Origin: Magicicada septendecula
Lineage: Eukaryota; Arthropoda; Insecta; Hemiptera; Cicadidae
Direction: 5' to 3'
Length of the DNA stretch: 64,000 nt
NCBI GenBank assembly: GCA_034769895.1
Contig: CM068372.1
Span: 384,729,910 to 384,793,909, forward strand
The notes beneath the pieces are model-generated. The model saw nothing but the letters and a program-made list of their open reading frames with translations. It was not told the origin of the DNA and ran no database searches. Both the position numbers and the translations under genes were made by a program. Below are positions 59,621 to 64,000 of this stretch, one piece after another. How positions within the stretch are numbered: the stretch's first letter is position 1; the number at the start of each line of letters is the position of its first letter.

Positions 59621-60272
59621 CTCCGTCGTGTGCTGTATACTTAACAAAACTCCATACTGCGTTTAGTCACTAGTCTGTCCCCTATACTTTAGTACTTTCC
59701 GGCGTGGTTCTCTCTGCTTGTCTGTCTGTCTCATTCTCTCTCACCCTTCCTCCACACGTACGCGGGGAGTATGCGAGCTTCCTCTCCGTCGTGTGCTGTA
59801 TACTTAACAAAACACCATACTGCGTTTAGTCTGTAGTCTGTCCCCTATACTTTAGTACTTTCCGGCGTGGTTCTCTCTGCCTGTCTGTCTATCTCTTTCT
59901 CTCTCACCCTTCCTCCACACGTACGCGGGGAGTATGCGAGCTTCCTCTCCGTCGTGTGCTGTATACTTAACAAAACACCATACTGCGTTTAGTCTCTAGT
60001 CTGTCCCCTATATTTCAGTACTTTCCGGCGTGGTTCTCTCTGCCTGCCTGTCTATCTCTTTCTCTCTCACCCTTCCTCCACACGTACGCGGCGAGTATGC
60101 GAGCTTCCTCTCCGTCGTGTGCTGTATACTTAACAAAACACCATACTGCGTTTAGTCTCTAGTCTGTCCCCTATATTTCAGTACTTTCCGGCGTGGTTCT
60201 CTCTGCTTGTCTGTCTGTCTTTTTCTCTCTCACCCTTTCCCAACACATATACGGGGGGAGTATGCAAGCTTC
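59621..60272. repeat. 163-bp tandem repeat, 4 copies
   Basis: Units start at 59621, 59784, 59947 and 60110 with CTCCGTCGTGTGCTGTATAC. Each includes CCATACTGCGTTTAGTC, CTTTCCGGCGTGG, a CTGTCTGTCT/TCTCTTTCTC pyrimidine tract and CCACACGTACGCGG. Units are very similar, so the duplication is recent. Confidence 0.95.
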
Positions 60273-61018
60273 CGTATTCCTATACGCTTATAAGCAGCCT
60301 CAAGTTAATCTTGACCAGTCATATCAAAGCCAAAGAAGACACATAGCAGTTACTTAAATACATGAAGGCTTTGGAGAAGTTAGAAATTTACAAAGCTTAT
60401 AATAACATACACAGTCGGGATTTTATATTGAATAATCATTTGAACTTTAAATCTAACCCGCTGTACGATACAGCCTTGAACTTGCACAAACATTCATAGA
60501 TAATTTCAGTATCTGATCGGCCTCCAAAGAGTGCGCATCCATACGAACGTGTGTGAGTATAAAATGTTTGTAATGTGATTTTAACAACTAACGACCTCGA
60601 CTGAGCGATTTATATCTGAATATGGAACATATGTTCCGAAATGCGTCATTTTAACGCGAAAACAAAGTCACATGACGGATCTCAGGTGATTATATTAATT
60701 TATAAAAAAAATTGACTTGGATACCAATAACCATATGTATGTCTTTAAAACTGCTAAGCAAAGAGTACTTCCCTTCCCGCAACCTTATCTTGGATAATTA
60801 CTCTAAATATGTGCTTACGCTGACGATGCTGTGATAATAGGCAGATCAATGTTGTATTGACACTATTTGAAGTACACAAAGAGCTGAATCAAACATCCGT
60901 TGAAACGGGACTAGTACTACAATAAATATCGGCCACTGTAACTGAATTTAAATTTTATTGACGCATTTTAATTTTAGTGTAATTAGTGCGATCTCTCTGT
61001 TGCTTATGACGGACCGTG
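60273..61018. other. No supported feature
   Basis: AT-rich spacer. Nothing recognised. Confidence 0.45.
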
Positions 61019-61467
61019 GTCAGTTGGGACGCAATCGTATAAAAACCGGTCAGTTGCGATCAATTGTATTTTCATTTTATTATAATAGTACAGAAATTAC
61101 CATTATAATTCTATTCATTCCTAGCCTAACCTAACCTAACCTAGTCTAACCTAACCTAACCTAACCTAACCTAACCTAACCTACCCCAACATAACCTGAC
61201 CTGACCTAACCTAACCTAACCTAACCTAACCTAACCTAACCTAACCTACCCCAACATAACCTGACCTGACCTAACCTAACCTAACCTAACTAACAAAAAT
61301 ATTGAAAGAAAGAGGTTACCCATACAAATGCAAAGTTGCAGAATTGAAATTTCATCAGAGTTTTGAATTTAAACGTTTCTAAATGACAGATTCGGTTGGT
61401 AAGTGAAAGCGCGGGGCGCAATTGACCGCGTAAGAACAGGTAAAAACGTTGTTTCGTCGCAACTGAC
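61019..61467. mobile_element. Candidate inverted-repeat element carrying telomere-like repeats
   Basis: 61019-61066 and the complement of 61419-61467 share GTCAGTTG(G/C)GACG at one end and GCG(A/G)TCAATTG at the other, with imperfect similarity between. The (CCTAA)n array lies inside. No target duplication could be fixed, so the element status is tentative. Confidence 0.35.
61117..61292 (-). repeat. Interstitial telomere-like (TTAGG)n array
   Basis: The plus strand is CCTAA units, the complement of the insect telomere motif TTAGG. A variant block CTACCCCAACATAACCTGAC occurs at 61181 and again at 61246, exactly 65 bp (13 units) apart. Confidence 0.85.
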
Positions 61468-61767
61468 TGAAACCGCTTATATATTATTTTACTGCCTAAT
61501 TCTGCATACTATAAACGTTGCTTCGCACTTCATTTAATACATTTTAAACGACGTAGCAGAACCATTATTCATTTTAACTAGCAAACATGCGTTTAGTAAC
61601 TGACGCCGCGTTACCTTTGTTGCCTTGAAGAAAATAATAAAGCCCGAGGAACACATTTTTCAAGAGACAGGTTTGTGAATGTCGCGCGGTAAGTAGAAAA
61701 CAACGGAATATTTATAGCGACTAACGGAAAACAAAGCTATTAATAGCGTTACGTAATGCGGAAAAAG
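61468..61767. other. No supported feature
   Basis: Spacer up to the next LTR. Nothing recognised. Confidence 0.45.
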
Positions 61768-62300
61768 TGTTACGGTACGTAATACGGAACGTTGTACAAG
61801 TTTATCGAATGTTCCAGTGGAATCCGGCTGTAATGTGTGTGTGCGTACGTGATTCTCAACGCGTTAGCTAAACTGTTGAGAAGTCGCGCGGGCGGGCGGA
61901 CTGTGTCAAGGCCGCCATGAATTACGCTCTAATGTTTTCCTTTATTGTTAGTGCGTAGTATGGATGTTTTTGGATTTTCGGCGGGGTATAAATACAAGTA
62001 CTCAGCGACGCTCAGTTTAGTTTGAGTTGCGAGTTATTGTCGGGCGATTACACAGTGCGGTTTGAAGTATTGTGGCGAAGTGTTATCATCGTGCAGGACA
62101 ATTGTAATATAATTGTGTTTTATATAGTTGACATTCTATTGCGCGTGAACAATTTTTATTTGATTTGTTGTAAGATACTATCTTGTTGATTACAAACTGT
62201 TTAATTGTGATAATTAAAGCTGGTAATTAGCGACTTAATTGGTGTCTTGTGTTTTGTTTTCCGCTGTACCATACGACGATCAAGGAGACCGTCGTAACAA
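61768..62300 (+). mobile_element. Solo LTR (533 bp)
   Basis: TGTTACGGTACG to CGTCGTAACA, followed by ATAC. It is closely similar to 6605-7150 throughout (TTATCGAATGTTC, TATA box, GGTAATTAG...CTTAATTGGTGTCTTG). TATAAATA lies at 61987-61994 with an initiator-like CTCAGTTTAG after it. The left flank (AAAG) does not match the right, so no clean duplication remains. Confidence 0.8.
61987..61994 (+). promoter_or_regulatory. TATA box of the solo LTR
   Basis: TATAAATA in the same place as in the 6605-7150 copy. Confidence 0.6.
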
Positions 62301-62622
62301 TACTAATATATTGTTCGGTGTTAGAGACAATAAATATAATACAAGAACAGTATAACAGCCGACGTAAATAGCAGAAGATAACAGTTGGCGTGTCATCATT
62401 ATGACGTTTTCTTTTCCCTAGCCTGGAAAAATTCTAAACAATCAATGACGTGCGTCCAGGCGCATTACCGGGTTGCAATTTTCATAAATTATTCTTCCGT
62501 ATATCTGGCAGTTTTCTAGAAGTAGCTTCACACAAATGGCGTAAAATATCCGAGTAGTACTCTTTATTTACCACTGTAACTAGCTATGAAATTTCGTGGT
62601 ACACAATAACATAATCTTCATC
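62301..62622. other. No supported feature
   Basis: AT-rich spacer before the Penelope-like palindrome. Nothing recognised. Confidence 0.45.
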
Positions 62623-62633
62623 TAACAACCACT

Positions 62634-62898
62634 CATTTTGTTTTAATTGTCTCCAAGTCACGTTACTAAATATTTAGAATTAATATTAGCCAATTACCTG
62701 TATTAACTTCCGTCTTGTGACTTATTTGGTTTTTTCTTAAAACGACGCGTTTCGAGAATAAATTCTCATCATCAGGTTATAGTATTGGAACCTGATGATG
62801 AGAATTTATTCTCGAAACGCGTCGTTTTAAGAAAAAACCAAATAAGTCACAAGACGGAAGTTAATACAGGTGATTGCCTAATATTAATTCTAAATATT
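62634..62898. mobile_element. Penelope-like palindromic element with hammerhead motifs
   Basis: An 11-bp duplication TAACAACCACT (62623-62633 and 62899-62909) flanks 265 bp. A 33-bp tail holding TTGTCTCCAAGT and ACGTTAC is followed by an inverted repeat with 112-bp arms (62667-62778 and 62789-62900), a 10-nt loop, only about two mismatches and no indels. Each arm contains a hammerhead block in opposite orientation. The tail, arm layout and duplication length match the element at 51661-52082. No protein remains. Confidence 0.7.
62785..62830 (+). ncRNA. Hammerhead ribozyme motif (type I, short stem III)
   Basis: The elements in order are: stem I strand TTGGAAC (62785-62791); CTGATGA core (62792-62798); one extra T; stem II GAGAA-TTTA-TTCTC (62800-62813); GAA (62814-62816); self-complementary ACGCGT stem III (62817-62822); cleavage-site C at 62823; and stem I strand GTTTTAA (62824-62830). 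Stem I forms seven pairs, two of them G-U. The palindromic stem III suggests dimer-dependent cleavage, as known for ribozymes of Penelope-like elements. The extra T after the core is a possible flaw. The mirror copy on the minus strand (62737-62782) has a weaker stem I. Confidence 0.65.
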
Positions 62899-62909
62899 TA
62901 ACAACCACT

Positions 62910-64000
62910 ATCTTCAACTCATTCACGGCAGTCTTTGAGGCTTGTAATCTGCTTGTTCACGCACAGCAGTCTCGTCAGAAGCTTCCGAACACGTTTACCA
63001 GGACAGAGAAGTTTATCGCACAGTCTACACATAATTGACTCCATGTTCTTCAATCTTGGATTGTAGAATGACAAAAAGCGCCTAATACACTTAAGGACGA
63101 CTTACTCAATTAGCTGCGAAATCTAAACTAACCATCAAATTGGGCCAACATTTTAGACGATTGTCACTAACATGTGTACCAACATCATGTTGAAACAGTT
63201 TCTTAATCGGACGCTTGTTGCAGTGGAAACTGCAAGATTGCACGAATTTTTGTTGTTTGTCAACCTCGTATATTTAATATCTTCTGTTTATCAAACATCA
63301 GCTATTATCGTGCCTCCGTGATAAACGTGACGGGATTGGCCTGTCGCAGTTTTGTATCACTGATTTGTATATTAACCTCTGTAATGTTGCTGGCTTTAAT
63401 GACCCATAACATTTGTATTCTTTTGTTGATTTTCTTCTTGTACTCTTAAATTAGTGCGCGGTCTCTGTGATACTCATGACTGCCTAATTCTGCATAATAA
63501 GGCCTTTTTATTCATCCGCTTACAATAAAATATCGTGTTATAAGTTTTGCATCCGATTTGACTCCGATTTCTGTCGTGTGCCAAAAATTTCGGAAGTGGG
63601 TGTGAACAAACTCAGCGTTGCCATGATCAGTAATAAAAATGGATGTTGTATTTTAAAGAGAAGAAGGAAAAGAAGACGGGATCTTCATCTTATTAACTAT
63701 GCAAGATATGTTCAATCCGTTGTTCCTTCTTAAAATGTCTGTTGTTATTATGTTCGGAAGCGGGATTCCATAGTGCTCTTCTGTTTTGGATTTCGTCAAT
63801 GATTATTTCTGTATTAAGAGGATTCGCTACAGGAAAATGGTCAAAAATGTAATTTTTTTACAATTTTTTTATTATTTAATAATGTTCCCCATTATTTTTT
63901 TAAGACAAATATATATAATTTTCCCTATTTCTCACTATTTTTATGGGGTAACCATAAGTTATTTGCGAGCATGCAGTGTTCGAGATTTGCCAATTTAGGT
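62910..64000. other. No supported gene to the window end
   Basis: AT-rich. The frame at 63786-63998 is hydrophobic low-complexity translation without a domain. Confidence 0.45.

Overview
The window looks like repeat-dense intergenic DNA from a large arthropod genome. The evidence is AT-rich DNA with no bacterial-style gene packing, a (CCTAA)n array (complement of the insect telomere motif TTAGG), Jockey-type and other LINE debris, solo LTRs, hAT, pogo, P/THAP-type and Helitron transposons, and very long trinucleotide microsatellites. The LINE families resemble those common in cockroach genomes, so a blattodean is plausible, but that is inference from memory. I find no intact coding sequence and no convincing host gene. 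Every protein-like stretch belongs to a transposable element and is broken by stops or frameshifts.

Layout. 1-5.1 kb: a degraded Jockey-clade LINE (ORF1 zinc knuckles; ORF2 endonuclease and reverse transcriptase). 5.5-16.5 kb: a minus-strand solo LTR split by a 10.6-kb DNA transposon. That transposon has 5'-AGGCCCGTTTT ends and a likely TAA duplication, and carries a broken THAP/P-element-type transposase gene with one visible intron; a second solo LTR is nested inside it. 16.6-19.7 kb: LINE pieces, a 47-bp minisatellite and a 737-bp hAT-type element. 20.3-21.7 kb: a Helitron helicase relic with a textbook 3' hairpin and CTAG end. 22-32 kb: LINE fragments, GC-rich islands of unknown identity and microsatellites. 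31.6-39.3 kb: a 1.4-kb hAT-like element and three LTR copies. 39.3-49.3 kb: many LINE 3' ends, several running directly into trinucleotide arrays. 51.2-52.2 kb: a solo LTR interrupted by a Penelope-like inverted-repeat element. 53.2-56.2 kb: a complete 3.0-kb pogo-like element with a dead transposase carrying a PHD-like finger. 56.7-60.3 kb: LINE ends, a truncated LTR and a 163-bp x 4 tandem repeat. 61.0-61.5 kb: the telomere-like array inside imperfect inverted repeats. 61.8-62.9 kb: another solo LTR, then a 112-bp-arm near-perfect palindrome that contains a hammerhead ribozyme fold.

The most notable items are: (1) the hammerhead-bearing palindromes at 62.6-62.9 kb and 51.7-52.1 kb, which share a tail sequence and have 11-12-bp target duplications; (2) the P/THAP-type transposon with an unexpected short target duplication and Harbinger-like ends; (3) an LTR family in eight copies with no internal region, most abutting ATAT or ATAC; (4) LINE 3' ends that appear to seed the GAT/GAC/GAA microsatellites; and (5) telomere-like repeats carried between inverted repeats. 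Coordinates of decayed element edges are approximate unless a target duplication is quoted.
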